From positions 1-64,000 of the forward strand of contig NZ_NJGV01000001.1 in the NCBI RefSeq assembly GCF_002213425.1: a stretch of 64,000 bases of DNA, written 5' to 3'. The notes below the pieces were generated by a model. The model did not search any database, was not told the origin of the DNA, and saw only the letters and a program-made list of their open reading frames with translations. The position numbers and the translations under genes were made by a program. Within the stretch, counting starts at the first letter, position 1. Each line of letters opens with the position of its first letter. This document shows, piece after piece, positions 1 through 8,429 of the stretch. The DNA comes from Herbaspirillum aquaticum (GTDB taxonomy: Bacteria; Pseudomonadota; Gammaproteobacteria; Burkholderiales; Burkholderiaceae_D).

Positions 1-95
1 GGGCCTTTGAGAGGCTTGAGCCGTATGCCGGGAAACTGGCACGTACGGTTCTTAGGGGGCGGAGGCACGGCGACGTGTCTTTGCTACCCGACTAT
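1..95 (+). mobile_element. 3' end of a group II intron (domains V and VI)
   Basis: Positions 18-51 form a 34-nt domain V: a GAGCCGTAT 5' arm with the AGC catalytic triad at 19-21, an internal bulge, a GAAA tetraloop at 32-35 and an ACGTACGGTTC 3' arm. Positions 52-92 then fold as a domain VI-like stem with a candidate branch-point A at 86. The 3' splice site should lie near 92-95 (ends ...CCCGACTAT). The intron-encoded reverse transcriptase would lie left of the window and is not visible. The fold is read by eye. The domain V match is strong, while the exact 3' boundary is uncertain by a few bases. Confidence 0.85.
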
Positions 96-572
96 CGCGG
101 GGCTAGTGTGAGCTTATCGCAGGAACAAATGGAGCCTCATCCGAAGGCCGACGATTTGGATATCCCTCCGGGGATAGGGCCTGGGCATGGCGCGCAGATG
201 TGCAAGCCTCCACGAAGGGGCGTGCTGGTGACTGTCCGCTGCCTGAAAAGCCGAGGTGTAAATCTAACCCCATCGGAAAGGCGAAAGATCAACCCCACTG
301 TAGGCGAGCTGAAGATTTCCCGTGTCCATGACCGCGCTGAATTTCACTCTATCGCTGAAATCGTGAGTTTTAATGAGGAATTGGATGCGCATCTTCGCTA
401 TTTTCCTGCCAGGCTGATGTGCCTACTCAATCCAGAGATATTTTGGCTCGATGAACGGGGGATGTTGATCTATGGGATCGAACGGCTCGGCGGGATCGAT
501 GGCCCGCAAGTCTCATACTGGCAGACCTGGCAAGTCGCTTTTGGCAAAGTAGAGCCAGGGCCTCCGTTTTGA
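96..572 (+). CDS. Partial hypothetical protein, possible 3' exon of an intron-interrupted gene
   Basis: An open frame runs from the intron 3' end to TGA at 570-572. The last ~110 codons (from about 250) look like real protein, rich in aromatic and charged residues with a terminal YWQTWQVAFGK stretch. The first ~50 codons look less protein-like. I do not recognise the family. Two readings are possible: the intron interrupts this gene and the 5' exon lies off-window, or the gene starts internally, for example near 330, and the intron sits upstream. It converges with the integrase gene (603-1877, minus strand), so both belong to the end of the integrated element. Confidence 0.45.
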   Translation, partial: RGASVSLSQEQMEPHPKADDLDIPPGIGPGHGAQMCKPPRRGVLVTVRCLKSRGVNLTPSERRKINPTVGELKISRVHDRAEFHSIAEIVSFNEELDAHLRYFPARLMCLLNPEIFWLDERGMLIYGIERLGGIDGPQVSYWQTWQVAFGKVEPGPPF

Positions 573-602
573 TGTCTCGACTAGACTGTCCATTTAGCTC
601 TT

Positions 603-1877
603 TTATGCCACTGACCTCAGTTCGATCACGTTTTTTGAGCGAGGAATGGGGGCTCCGCTTTCGCAGGCCACTAGAAACTCTGCCCACCGCGAAAGCGCCT
701 CTCGGCGCTCCGGTATTTCTTCGCGTACGTCGTAGATACCTTCCATGCCCCTGAGTTTATGGTTCAGTGCGATTTCTGATATCGCATTGGAAATCCCCAT
801 GTTTCGCATGTGTCCCTTCGCTGTGCTGCGCGTGTCATGAGGTGTGAACCGGGTGATTGAGATATCGCCGCGTTCGAAGGCTCGGGTGATGGCCGCCCAT
901 AGCGTAGTTGGACCGACGTGAGTGTCGCCGCCGAGGTTGCGGCGACGCCTTTCTTGGCGCGCTGGGAGCAGATACTCCGACTCTCCAGACCACTCGATAA
1001 GCGCACGAAACCATTCCACCACCACCGGGACGAGCGGCACCATGAAACCGGACCTAGTTTTGACGTTTTCATCTGGCACCCACCAAAGTCCTCGATCAAG
1101 GAAGATGTGTTCCTTGCGTGCCTTCGCCAGCTCAACACCTCGCACACAGGTGGCCAGTAGGATCCTGAATGCCATAGCATTTTCCTCGCCGATGAATTCG
1201 ACACCTGGTAACAGGGCACGCAGTTCCTCTTCAGTGAGCATTACCCGCTTGCGCACAGGTGGCCGCTTCCCCTTGAGAGCTGAAAGTCGAATTCCTGTGC
1301 AGGGGTTTGCCGCAATGATCCGCAGGCCGCAAGCATGGTCGAATAACTTAGAGCTCGAAGTGAGGATGCGCTTGGTAATGGTCCATGTGCGATTGCACTC
1401 GGTGAGCATCCCGACGATGTCTTGCGGCGCTACCCGAACAACCTGCCGATTCCCCAAGTGTGGAAGCACGACCTGGTCGTAATCGTAGTTGCGATATTTG
1501 ATTGTGTTGGCTGCATAGGAGGCCGGCAGTAGGCACTTCTCGCGAAAGTCTGCCAATAGATCTTTCACACTCCAAGCCGCTTGCGCACGAGCCTTTTCTT
1601 CCTGTTTTTCGATAGCCGGATCTCGGCCTTCATCGACCGCCACCCGGATAGATCGCGCCTTTTCCCGAGCCGCAGATAATGACAGGTCCGGGTAGTTTCC
1701 CAGCGTGATCTCCCGGCGTTTCCCTTGCCCGATTCGATAGCGCAGGATCCATGTCGCGGTGCCTGCGGCTGAGAGGGTAAAGGTCAGCCCATCGCCATCA
1801 GATTTGGCGATTGCGTCGCCTTTGTTGATCCAGTTGCGGAGCTTGATGTCGTTGAGCAGGTGAGAAATTTTCGGCAT
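603..1877 (-). CDS. Tyrosine recombinase / P4-type integrase
   Basis: A 424-aa site-specific recombinase. The N-terminal ~90 residues match the arm-binding DUF4102 domain of P4-like integrases (WILRYRIGQGKRREITLG, then LSLSAAREKA). Residues ~105-195 form a core-binding SAM-like domain. The C-terminal catalytic domain carries R246 (CVRGVEL), the H347-x-x-R350 pair (TPHDTR), H373 (LNHKL) and the nucleophile Y382 (GIYDV). All expected catalytic residues are present, so it is probably active. AGGACAGCCA before ATG 1877 is a plausible ribosome site. The gene faces away from the repeat-rich region at 1890-2045, the usual position of an integrase next to its att site, so the element should extend to the left. 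Confidence 0.95.
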   Translation of the reverse strand: MPKISHLLNDIKLRNWINKGDAIAKSDGDGLTFTLSAAGTATWILRYRIGQGKRREITLGNYPDLSLSAAREKARSIRVAVDEGRDPAIEKQEEKARAQAAWSVKDLLADFREKCLLPASYAANTIKYRNYDYDQVVLPHLGNRQVVRVAPQDIVGMLTECNRTWTITKRILTSSSKLFDHACGLRIIAANPCTGIRLSALKGKRPPVRKRVMLTEEELRALLPGVEFIGEENAMAFRILLATCVRGVELAKARKEHIFLDRGLWWVPDENVKTRSGFMVPLVPVVVEWFRALIEWSGESEYLLPARQERRRRNLGGDTHVGPTTLWAAITRAFERGDISITRFTPHDTRSTAKGHMRNMGISNAISEIALNHKLRGMEGIYDVREEIPERREALSRWAEFLVACESGAPIPRSKNVIELRSVA

Positions 1878-1914
1878 TGGCTGTCCTCTGGGTAGCCAGC
1901 TTCCAGCAGCTAAT

Positions 1915-1938
1915 CTAGCTACCCACCTAGCTACCCAC
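1915..1938. repeat. Perfect 12-bp tandem duplication upstream of the integrase
   Basis: CTAGCTACCCAC occurs twice head to tail (1915-1926 and 1927-1938). An inverted partial copy, GGGTAGC, lies at 1890-1896. The site is 38 bp upstream of the integrase start, so it may be a recombinase arm-binding site or an autoregulatory site for the integrase promoter. That role is inferred from position. Confidence 0.7.
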
Positions 1939-1972
1939 TTTCATTGCGATGTAGGCCAGCATAGTGACATGC

Positions 1973-2045
1973 AGTGAGACGCAAACTCAAGCCTGTAGCG
2001 GGGTTTCGAGGAGTTGTAGATACGTGCCGCGCCGTAGTGAGACGC
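1973..2045. repeat. Paired 10-bp direct repeats in the probable attachment region
   Basis: AGTGAGACGC is present at 1973-1982 and again at 2036-2045, 63 bp apart, with similar flanks. With the tandem repeat at 1915-1938 this gives the array of short repeats typical of integrase arm sites. No tRNA or other recognisable integration target is seen here. A short hairpin (AAATCGC/GCGATTT, 2052-2070) follows. The gene-free stretch 1878-2207 holds nothing else I can identify. Confidence 0.5.
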
Positions 2046-2207
2046 TAATTTAAATCGCAGGTGGCGATTTTCATGGGGACAATGCGGTGGTGAATCGGGG
2101 GCGGGCCCGGCACATCGCAGCGATGCGCCTCGGGCGACGGGCGTCATCTTACCGCATTCATGCCTGCGGCAGGCCGGACGATGCCACCTCCTGCCCATGC
2201 CCTTTCC

Positions 2208-2244
2208 AAAAGAAAAGGGGAACGCCTTTGCAGGTGTTCCCCTT
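2208..2244 (-). terminator. Rho-independent terminator of the PEP-CTERM gene
   Basis: A hairpin pairs 2215-2226 with 2232-2244 (AAGGGGAACGCC / AGGTGTTCCCCTT). Read on the minus strand it is followed by a TTTTCTTTT tract. It lies about 50 bp downstream of the PEP-CTERM stop codon. Confidence 0.8.
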
Positions 2245-2295
2245 CCTCCATCATTGCCGGCCCGCAATCCGGGCGGAGCAATCAGGTTCCAGCCA

Positions 2296-2868
2296 TTACG
2301 CCGGCATCATCTGCGCATTCATCTGCGCCTTGTCACCCTTGTCACCCGCCTTGCGACGACGATAGGCCGCAAAGCCGATCAGGCCCAGGCCGCCGATCAT
2401 CATGGCGGTGGTCGAAGCTTCCGGCACCGGTGCGATGCTGATGTTGCCAGCGAAGCTGCCGCCGGCCGAACCCAGCACGGTACCGGCGACCGACAGGGTG
2501 TACAGACCAGAGGTCAGGCCGTTGGTGCGCAGTGCGAAGGTTTGCAGGTCACCGCTGCTCATTTGGGAGCCGGTGTAGGTCCGGCCATTGCCGCTCAGGG
2601 TGAAGCTGTTGATGCCCACGCGCGAAAGGCCGTCCAGGGCGATCGACACCAGTGCCGAGGACACCGAGCCACCGGCGCCGCCGATGTTGAAGGTGAAGTT
2701 CTCCAGGAAGGTCTGGCCGGTCGTGCCATCGCCGAAGCGGGCGTTGAAGGTCGACGTGGCGTCAGTCCAGACCAGGGCACGGGTGCTTTCGATATCGGCT
2801 GCGCTGGCCGAGGAAGCCATGGCGACGAATGCGGACGCGACAAGGAAACTGCTCAACAGTTTTTTCAT
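2296..2868 (-). CDS. PEP-CTERM sorting-domain protein
   Basis: A 190-aa exported protein of unknown substrate. It starts with a clear signal peptide (MKKLLSSFLVASAFVAMASS, cleavage after ASA) and a Gly/Ser/Thr-rich beta-type body. It ends in a PEP-CTERM-like tail: VPEASTTAMM, a hydrophobic helix, then AYRRRK. PEP-CTERM tails are recognised by exosortase (EpsH/XrtA) in exopolysaccharide-producing Gram-negatives. Here the motif is VPEA instead of VPEP, and an extra Lys/Asp/Met-rich stretch follows the basic cluster, so processing is uncertain. ATG 2868 is preferred over the upstream in-frame 2949 because AGAGGTG precedes it and the signal peptide begins there. No exosortase is in the window. 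Confidence 0.85.
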   Translation of the reverse strand: MKKLLSSFLVASAFVAMASSASAADIESTRALVWTDATSTFNARFGDGTTGQTFLENFTFNIGGAGGSVSSALVSIALDGLSRVGINSFTLSGNGRTYTGSQMSSGDLQTFALRTNGLTSGLYTLSVAGTVLGSAGGSFAGNISIAPVPEASTTAMMIGGLGLIGFAAYRRRKAGDKGDKAQMNAQMMPA

Positions 2869-3550
2869 AACACACCTCTTTCCAGTTCGATTGATTGGTT
2901 GGTATTCGATGGGTACTTCGATTGGTATCTGATTGCGAAAGCACTGCAAGGGGGAAAAGCATTCCGACAGGTTTTATTGTTGATGTTGGCAAGGCCGGAA
3001 TCGCGTCTCTCTTTGTGATTTTTGTTCAAGGAGACGGAGTGAGAATAATGGAAAAATACTAACGTTTGCAATAAATTATTACGTTTTTCCTGTAACTCCT
3101 GTTGCGATGTAGGAATTCAGGAAGTCGCTCTGGTAAAGGGTTTCCGACGATATCTGGGTTCTCGTGCGGCAATTTGTTTGGATGTGGAAACTAAGTTTTT
3201 ACGGCAACACGGTCTCTCTCTCAGCGGGTGAAAAACAGGACAAAATTTGCGTCAGAAAAAGTGACGCATGAAAATATTCAGGAACTATTTACGGATTGGA
3301 AGCTCGGCAGTAGCGCCCAGCTCTACAAGAAAAAAATTCGCAAGCAGAGCAAGCTCATCAGCAGTGGGTGAGGAAAGGGATGAGGCGTATGCGTCAGCTT
3401 CAACGCCGGGGTGCTCTCCGCGGCCAGGCGTGGCTCGCAGCAGCAGGCAACTCAGGAGCAAAGGCAGGAGGAACCGAAGGAGGGAAATGCGGGCGCTGGC
3501 CGCCCTGGGGCAGGCCAGGCGACCAGCCTCAGGCGGGCAGGGAAGGGGCG
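2869..3550. other. Gene-poor AT-rich intergenic region
   Basis: The 680 bp between the PEP-CTERM gene and the MipA-like gene hold no convincing gene. The part near 3000-3260 is AT-rich and should contain the PEP-CTERM promoter. On the minus strand, 3280-3500 shows a short leucine-rich frame resembling a decayed signal sequence, but it has no ATG or ribosome site. The plus-strand frames here have unusual composition and no family resemblance. Confidence 0.5.
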
Positions 3551-4318
3551 CTACTTGAAACGATAGCTCACTGCCACGATGGCAGTGTCATCGGTGTGCC
3601 GGCGTACCAGCGGGCTGTCGCCCACCGCGTTGTCCAGCCACTTGCGGCGCAGGTGCAGGTTGAGGTGCCAGTCACCGGTCAAGGGGACATCGGCGGCCAG
3701 GCCGAGGGTGGGGCTGGTGGACGCACCGGCGCTGTATTGCCGCAGGCCGCTGGCAGCGGCTTCACTGGCGGAGACGCCGACGAAGTAATCGTTGTAGCTG
3801 CCGCTGCGATATTCCACGCCGACCTGCGGATAGAAGCTCACCGGGCCCACATCGATCTGGGCCGCATAGATGGCTTCGGCCAGGGTGCCGTGCGATTTGT
3901 TGAAGTCCCGGAAAACGTTGAGGAAGAAGCCGCCGATGGGCGTTTCCTGGTAGGTGCCGATACCCAGCGGAATCGGGTCCGAGCGGCGCTGTACGCCGCG
4001 CTTTGCATCGAAGCCGTCCAGGCTCACACGGCCGGCCAGTTCCAGGTAGCCGTAACCCATGCGCGCGGTCTTGACGCCAAAGGTGTCCAGGCGCGCAAAG
4101 AAGCGGCCGTAGTCGGCGTAGGCATAGGGCAGCACCTGGTTGTGGCGATGCGCATCGGGCCCGTTGCTGTCGACGCGGTAGACGCCTGCACCGAGGTCCC
4201 CGGTGAGGCGGTCCTGCAGTTGCAGGGGATCGTTCGTGCCAGTGGTGGGAGCGGTTTGCTGGGCCAGGGCCGGAAGGGCGCAGCAGGCCAGGGTGAGCGT
4301 GGCGAATATTGTTTTCAT
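3551..4318 (-). CDS. MipA/OmpV family outer-membrane protein
   Basis: A 255-aa protein with a Sec signal peptide (MKTIFATLTLACCALPALA, cleavage before QQ), then alternating beta strands rich in Tyr/Gly. It ends in the outer-membrane C-terminal signature VSYRFK, with a terminal aromatic two residues from the end. Length and features fit the MipA/OmpV family, whose members scaffold murein hydrolases or act as porin-like channels. The substrate is unknown. ATG 4318 is chosen because the signal peptide starts there; the frame upstream is low-complexity extension. The gene stands alone downstream of the alkene reductase terminator. Confidence 0.85.
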   Translation of the reverse strand: MKTIFATLTLACCALPALAQQTAPTTGTNDPLQLQDRLTGDLGAGVYRVDSNGPDAHRHNQVLPYAYADYGRFFARLDTFGVKTARMGYGYLELAGRVSLDGFDAKRGVQRRSDPIPLGIGTYQETPIGGFFLNVFRDFNKSHGTLAEAIYAAQIDVGPVSFYPQVGVEYRSGSYNDYFVGVSASEAAASGLRQYSAGASTSPTLGLAADVPLTGDWHLNLHLRRKWLDNAVGDSPLVRRHTDDTAIVAVSYRFK

Positions 4319-4386
4319 GATGGGCAGTGGAGTGGGAAGGCAAGCGGCATTGTAGCGGCCCGCCGGGCGGCTGCAAGCGCCGCCCA

Positions 4387-4416
4387 CGAAAATGGCCTGC
4401 CGGGAAGGCAGGCCAT
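4387..4416 (-). terminator. Terminator downstream of the alkene reductase
   Basis: A perfect 10-bp stem (ATGGCCTGCC 4392-4401 with GGCAGGCCAT 4407-4416, loop GGGAA) is followed on the minus strand by TTTTCG. It separates the reductase gene from the MipA-like gene. Confidence 0.75.
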
Positions 4417-4470
4417 GGCGGTCATGGGCTGTGCGTGCCGGGCGCCATGCGGCCGGCACGGCACAGTGCA

Positions 4471-5577
4471 TCAGGACTGCTGCATCGGCGGGTAGTCGGT
4501 ATAGCCTTCGGCGCCGCCGCCATAGAGCGTGGCCTGGTTGAACTCGGCCAGCGCTGCGCCGGCCTTGAAGCGTTCCACCAGGTCGGGGTTGGCGATCCAC
4601 GGACGGCCGAAGGCCACCAGGTCGGCCAGGTTGCGATCGCGTGCCTTGACGGCCATCTCCAGGTCGTAGCCATTGTTGGCGATGTAGATGCCCTTGAAGA
4701 GGTCACGCAATACCTGCAGGTCAAAGCCGCCGTCGACTTCGCGCGGGCCGCCGGTGGCACCCTCCACCACGTGCAGGTAGACCAGCTTGTAGCGGTTGAG
4801 CTGCTCCACCACGTAGCTGAAGAGGGCCTTGGGATTGCTGTCGGCGATGTCGTTGGCCGGGCTGATGGGCGAGAGGCGGATACCCACGCGCTCGCTGGGG
4901 ATCACCGAGGTCACCGCTTCCACCACTTCCAGCAGCAGGCGGGCACGGTTCTCGATGCTGCCGCCGTAGTTGTCGGTGCGCTGGTTGGTCTTGTCGCGCA
5001 GGAACTGGTCCAGCAGGTAGCCGTTGGCGGCGTGGATTTCCACGCCATCGAATCCTGCCTGCAGCGAGAGCTGCGCGGCGATCTTGTATTGCTCCACGAT
5101 GGCGGGCAGTTCCGAAGCCTCCAGTGCACGTGGCTCGACAAAGGGCTTGAAGCCGCTCTCGGTGAAGGCATTGCCGTCCGGCTTGATGGCTGAGGGCGCT
5201 ACCGGCAGTGCGTTGCCAGGCTGCAGGTCAGGGTGCGAGATGCGGCCCACGTGCCACAGTTGCAGGAAGATGCGGCCGCCCTTGGCATGCACGGCGTCGG
5301 TGATCTTTTTCCAGCCGGCCACGTGCGATTCGTTGTAGATGCCCGGGGTCCAGGCATAGCCCTTGCCCTGCGGCGAGATCTGGGTCGCCTCGGCGATGAT
5401 CAGGCCGGCCCCGGCTCGTTGGGCATAGTATTCGGCCGCCAGTTCGGTAGGCACATCGCCCGCCTTGGCGCGGCTGCGGGTGAGCGGCGCCATGACGATG
5501 CGATTCTGCAATTGCACTGCCCCCAGTTGCACGGGCTTGAAGAGGTCACTGTGAAGGTGCGCATTGGCGTTGGTCAT
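4471..5577 (-). CDS. nemA: Old yellow enzyme family alkene reductase (NemA-like)
   Basis: A 368-aa FMN-dependent ene-reductase. These enzymes use NADPH to reduce activated C=C bonds and electrophiles such as N-ethylmaleimide. The N-terminus has LFKPVQLGAVQLQNRIVMAPLTRSRA, typical of the family. The middle has the substrate-binding pair in EIHAANGYLLDQFL (His and Asn three apart), followed by TDNYGGSIENRARLLLE. The C-terminus has the FMN phosphate motif VAFGRPWIANPDLVERF. ATG 5577 follows AAGGATCAGC; a longer frame extends to 5757 but lacks family sequence. No TetR-type NemR regulator is adjacent. Confidence 0.93.
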   Translation of the reverse strand: MTNANAHLHSDLFKPVQLGAVQLQNRIVMAPLTRSRAKAGDVPTELAAEYYAQRAGAGLIIAEATQISPQGKGYAWTPGIYNESHVAGWKKITDAVHAKGGRIFLQLWHVGRISHPDLQPGNALPVAPSAIKPDGNAFTESGFKPFVEPRALEASELPAIVEQYKIAAQLSLQAGFDGVEIHAANGYLLDQFLRDKTNQRTDNYGGSIENRARLLLEVVEAVTSVIPSERVGIRLSPISPANDIADSNPKALFSYVVEQLNRYKLVYLHVVEGATGGPREVDGGFDLQVLRDLFKGIYIANNGYDLEMAVKARDRNLADLVAFGRPWIANPDLVERFKAGAALAEFNQATLYGGGAEGYTDYPPMQQS

Positions 5578-5732
5578 GCTGATCCTTTCTTGTTGGCATT
5601 GATTGGAATGAACTGCGTCGACCTTGCTACCGACCACGGCGGGTGCGGCCGTGTTCCGGAAAAAGATCCCTAGTCTATTCGGGAACGTACGACGCGGCAG
5701 GCGGTCGAGGTGGTCTTGCCGGGCAGCAATGC

Positions 5733-6743
5733 TCAGGGTGTGATCCGGTCCAGCCAAGGTCCCACGCGAGACCTGGCCTCCTCGCGCGCAGCGCGGTTGG
5801 CCTGGATCGACTGGCGCACGCGGCCCGGATCGTCGAAGTCATGCGTGGCGCCGGTATAGACGGTGACCATCGGCGGTGGCGCCTGGCGTACGGGAATTGC
5901 CTGGCGCAACACGCGCTGGCAGGTTGCCGGCGAAACTTCCTCGTCGGCGCTGCCCAGCAGGACCTGTACGGGTTTGTCCAGCTCAGGGTGGGAAGACAGC
6001 AGTGCCTGCTTGCCGCAGCCCGGATAGAACACCAGCGCGGCCGCGAAAGAGGGTGAATCGCCTGATGGCCTTGCCGCCTGGCGCTGCATCACGTTCAGTG
6101 CAGTGCTGGCGCCATTGGACCAGCCTTGCAGCATGATGCGGCGGACATCGACCTCGCTGCGCGTGGCCAGCCATTGCAGTGCGCCCTCGGCATCAAGCGG
6201 ACGCACGGTCAGTTCATTGGTGGCCGCACGCTCGGGTGAGCCGTGCGTGTGGCGGCCAAAGCCATGGGCCACGCCGCGCGGGCCGAAGCTGTCCACCAGC
6301 AGGACCACGTAGCCGCGTGCCAGCCAGTAGCGCGTCCAGTCCAGATGGCGTGCGGAGAGCGTACCGGCATCGCAGGGGGAGGGAATGGCCGGGCCGACCT
6401 GCGTGCAGGTGCCATTGATGCGCGCAGAGTAGAGCCCGGCGCGGCCGTGCAGCAGGATGATGGCCGGATGCGGCCCGGCGCCGAAGGGATCGTAGAGATA
6501 GCCGGTCAGGGTGGTTTTGCCGTCAGATGAAGGAAAACGCACGGTCTGTGCGGGCGGCATCGGCGCGTCTTGCGCCATGGCCGCGTCCGGCAGGATCAGT
6601 GCGGCCCCGCCCAGCACCCGTAAAAAGATGAAAAAAAACCACCGCAGCACGAGGTGCTGCGGTGGTCTTCCTGCGTTCAGCCAGGTCTGCGGCAGGAGGG
6701 CGGTCATGGCATGGCCTGTTGCGTCCCCGAGCCGCAAGCCCAT
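5733..6743 (-). CDS. Dienelactone hydrolase family (alpha/beta hydrolase) protein
   Basis: Up to 336 aa, predicted exported alpha/beta hydrolase. IILLHGRAGL forms the oxyanion region, GWSNGAS is the nucleophile elbow (G-x-S-x-G), and the catalytic Asp and His are probably in LLGSADEEV and GATHDFDD. The N-terminus has a hydrophobic run (WFFFIFLRVLGGAALIL) ending in AMAQ, a likely signal peptide. The start is unresolved. ATG 6743 overlaps the pepA stop (TGATG), ATG 6707 is internal, and GTG 6617 lies after a strong terminator hairpin that falls inside the frame (6630-6666). The substrate is unknown. Confidence 0.85.
   Translation of the reverse strand: MGLRLGDATGHAMTALLPQTWLNAGRPPQHLVLRWFFFIFLRVLGGAALILPDAAMAQDAPMPPAQTVRFPSSDGKTTLTGYLYDPFGAGPHPAIILLHGRAGLYSARINGTCTQVGPAIPSPCDAGTLSARHLDWTRYWLARGYVVLLVDSFGPRGVAHGFGRHTHGSPERAATNELTVRPLDAEGALQWLATRSEVDVRRIMLQGWSNGASTALNVMQRQAARPSGDSPSFAAALVFYPGCGKQALLSSHPELDKPVQVLLGSADEEVSPATCQRVLRQAIPVRQAPPPMVTVYTGATHDFDDPGRVRQSIQANRAAREEARSRVGPWLDRITP
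6630..6666 (-). terminator. Strong rho-independent terminator after pepA
   Basis: A perfect 13-bp stem (6638-6650 with 6654-6666, loop GAG) is followed on the minus strand by eight U residues. It lies 77 bp beyond the pepA stop codon and inside the maximal reading frame of the downstream hydrolase. Confidence 0.92.
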
Positions 6744-8263
6744 CAGCCGCGTGCCGCCTTGGCGCGCGCCTGGTTGAGCAGCCAGGTGGTCAGCAGCGGC
6801 ACCGGGCGGCCGGTGGCACCCTTGGCCGCGCCGCTCTTCCAGGCGGTGCCGGCGATGTCCAGGTGGGCCCAGGTGTACTTGCGGGTGAAGCGTTCCAGGA
6901 AGCAGGCTGCCGTCACGCTGCCGCCGGGCTGGCCGCCGATGTTGGCGATGTCGGCGAAGTTGGACTTCAGCTGCTCCTGGTAGGCGTCCTGGATCGGCAT
7001 GCGCCAGGCGGTGTCGCCGCTTTCCTTGCCGGCCGCCAGCAGGGCGTTGGCCAGCTGGTCGTGGGTGTCATCCTCGCGGGTGAACAGGCCCGTGTTGTGG
7101 TGGCCCAGGGCCACCACGCAGGCGCCGGTCAGGGTGGCGATATCGACCACGGCGGCCGGCTTGAAGCGCTCCACGTAGGTCAGCGCGTCGCACAGGATCA
7201 GGCGGCCTTCGGCGTCGGTATTGAGGACTTCGATGGTCTGGCCGGACATCGAGGTGACGATGTCGCCCGGCTTGGTGGCACGGCCCGAAGGCATGTTTTC
7301 GCAGGTCGGGATGACGCCGATGACGTTCAACTTCAGGCCCAGTTCGGCGATGGTACGGAAGGTGCCCAGCACCGAGGCGGCGCCGCACATGTCGTACTTC
7401 ATCTCGTCCATGTTCAGGCCCGGCTTGAGCGAGATGCCGCCGGTGTCGAAGGTGATGCCCTTGCCCACCAGCACCACCGGCGCATCCTTGGCCTTGCCGC
7501 CCAGGTGCTTCAAGACGATGAACTTGGGCGGCTGGTCGCTGCCATTGGTGACCGACAGGAAGCTGCCCATCTTGAGCGCTTCGAGCTGCTTGCGTTCCAG
7601 CGCTTCCACGCCCAGCTTGAATTCCTTGGCCAGTTTCTTGGCGGTAGTGGCCAGGTAGGTCGGGGTGCAGACGTTGCCCGGCAGGTTGCCCAGTTCCTTG
7701 GTCAGGGCCATGCCGTTGGCCAGCGCCACGGCTTCGCCCAGGGCGGCCTTGGCGGCGGCGCCTTGTTCGGCGGCCACCAGCAGGGTGATCTTTTTGACGC
7801 CGGTGGGGGCCGGGTCTTTCTTGCTCTTCATCGTGTCGGAACGATAGGCGGCGTCACGGCCGGCCAGCACCACGGTGCGGATGGCCCAGTCCAGGCCACG
7901 ACCCTTGATGCCATCGAAGGGCAGGGCCAGGGCGGCGTCGTCACAGCCCAGGGTGGCCAGTGCGCGCACCAGGCCGCCGCTGGCGGCGGCAAAGTTCTTG
8001 TCAGCGGCCTCGTCTTCGTTGCCCAGGCCCAGCAGCACGATGCGTTCGGCGGCGATGCCGGTGACGCCGCGCAGCAGCAGGGTCGAGCCAGGCTTGCCGG
8101 AAATGTCGCCCGACTTCAGCGCGGCGCTGATGGCGCCCAGCTTGTCGAGGGCACCGGCGGCCTTGGACAGCTTGCGGTTTTCATAGATGCCAACGACCAG
8201 TGCGCCGGTCTTTACGCCCGTCAAGGCGTTTTTTGCGTCCAATGTTTTTGTGCTAAAGTCCAT
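6743..8263 (-). CDS. pepA: Leucyl aminopeptidase (M17 family)
   Basis: A 506-aa cytosolic dimetal aminopeptidase that releases N-terminal residues from peptides. In some bacteria PepA also binds DNA in site-specific recombination. The N-terminal macro-like domain is followed by the catalytic domain: [16 protein letters not shown] and [11 protein letters not shown] (metal ligands), then the M17 signature [16 protein letters not shown], and [12 protein letters not shown]. The length is full for the family. ATG 8263 starts a classic N-terminus (MDFSTKTLD). It is divergent from lptF, an arrangement seen in many proteobacteria. Confidence 0.98.
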   Translation of the reverse strand: MDFSTKTLDAKNALTGVKTGALVVGIYENRKLSKAAGALDKLGAISAALKSGDISGKPGSTLLLRGVTGIAAERIVLLGLGNEDEAADKNFAAASGGLVRALATLGCDDAALALPFDGIKGRGLDWAIRTVVLAGRDAAYRSDTMKSKKDPAPTGVKKITLLVAAEQGAAAKAALGEAVALANGMALTKELGNLPGNVCTPTYLATTAKKLAKEFKLGVEALERKQLEALKMGSFLSVTNGSDQPPKFIVLKHLGGKAKDAPVVLVGKGITFDTGGISLKPGLNMDEMKYDMCGAASVLGTFRTIAELGLKLNVIGVIPTCENMPSGRATKPGDIVTSMSGQTIEVLNTDAEGRLILCDALTYVERFKPAAVVDIATLTGACVVALGHHNTGLFTREDDTHDQLANALLAAGKESGDTAWRMPIQDAYQEQLKSNFADIANIGGQPGGSVTAACFLERFTRKYTWAHLDIAGTAWKSGAAKGATGRPVPLLTTWLLNQARAKAARG

Positions 8264-8429
8264 CGTTCGTCCTTTATATGAATTACTTGGCGATTATAGA
8301 GCCCATTTCGTCGCGACGCGCGCATGAGTTCTCCCAGGTAAGCCAGCTTCGGACACGATGCCGGGCGCCGGACATCCGCGCAGGCCATCCGTTAATGACC
8401 CCGACACCAGAAACCAAGCCAGCCTTCCC

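Noticed and set aside
2064-2079. Match between GGCGATTTTCATGGG near 2064 and the same sequence near 62528 as att sites
   Set aside because: Both copies are parts of terminator-like hairpins (GCGATTTT arms); a 15-base match of this kind is weak, and the distal copy lies in a conserved ohr terminator.
3368-4495. Plus-strand 375-codon frame over the MipA-like gene
   Set aside because: The opposite strand carries a signal peptide and outer-membrane barrel with a proper C-terminal signature.
6662-8281. 539-codon plus-strand frame opposite pepA
   Set aside because: It is a long open frame caused by high GC and codon bias of pepA on the other strand; no family resemblance, His/Gly/Ala-rich shadow composition.
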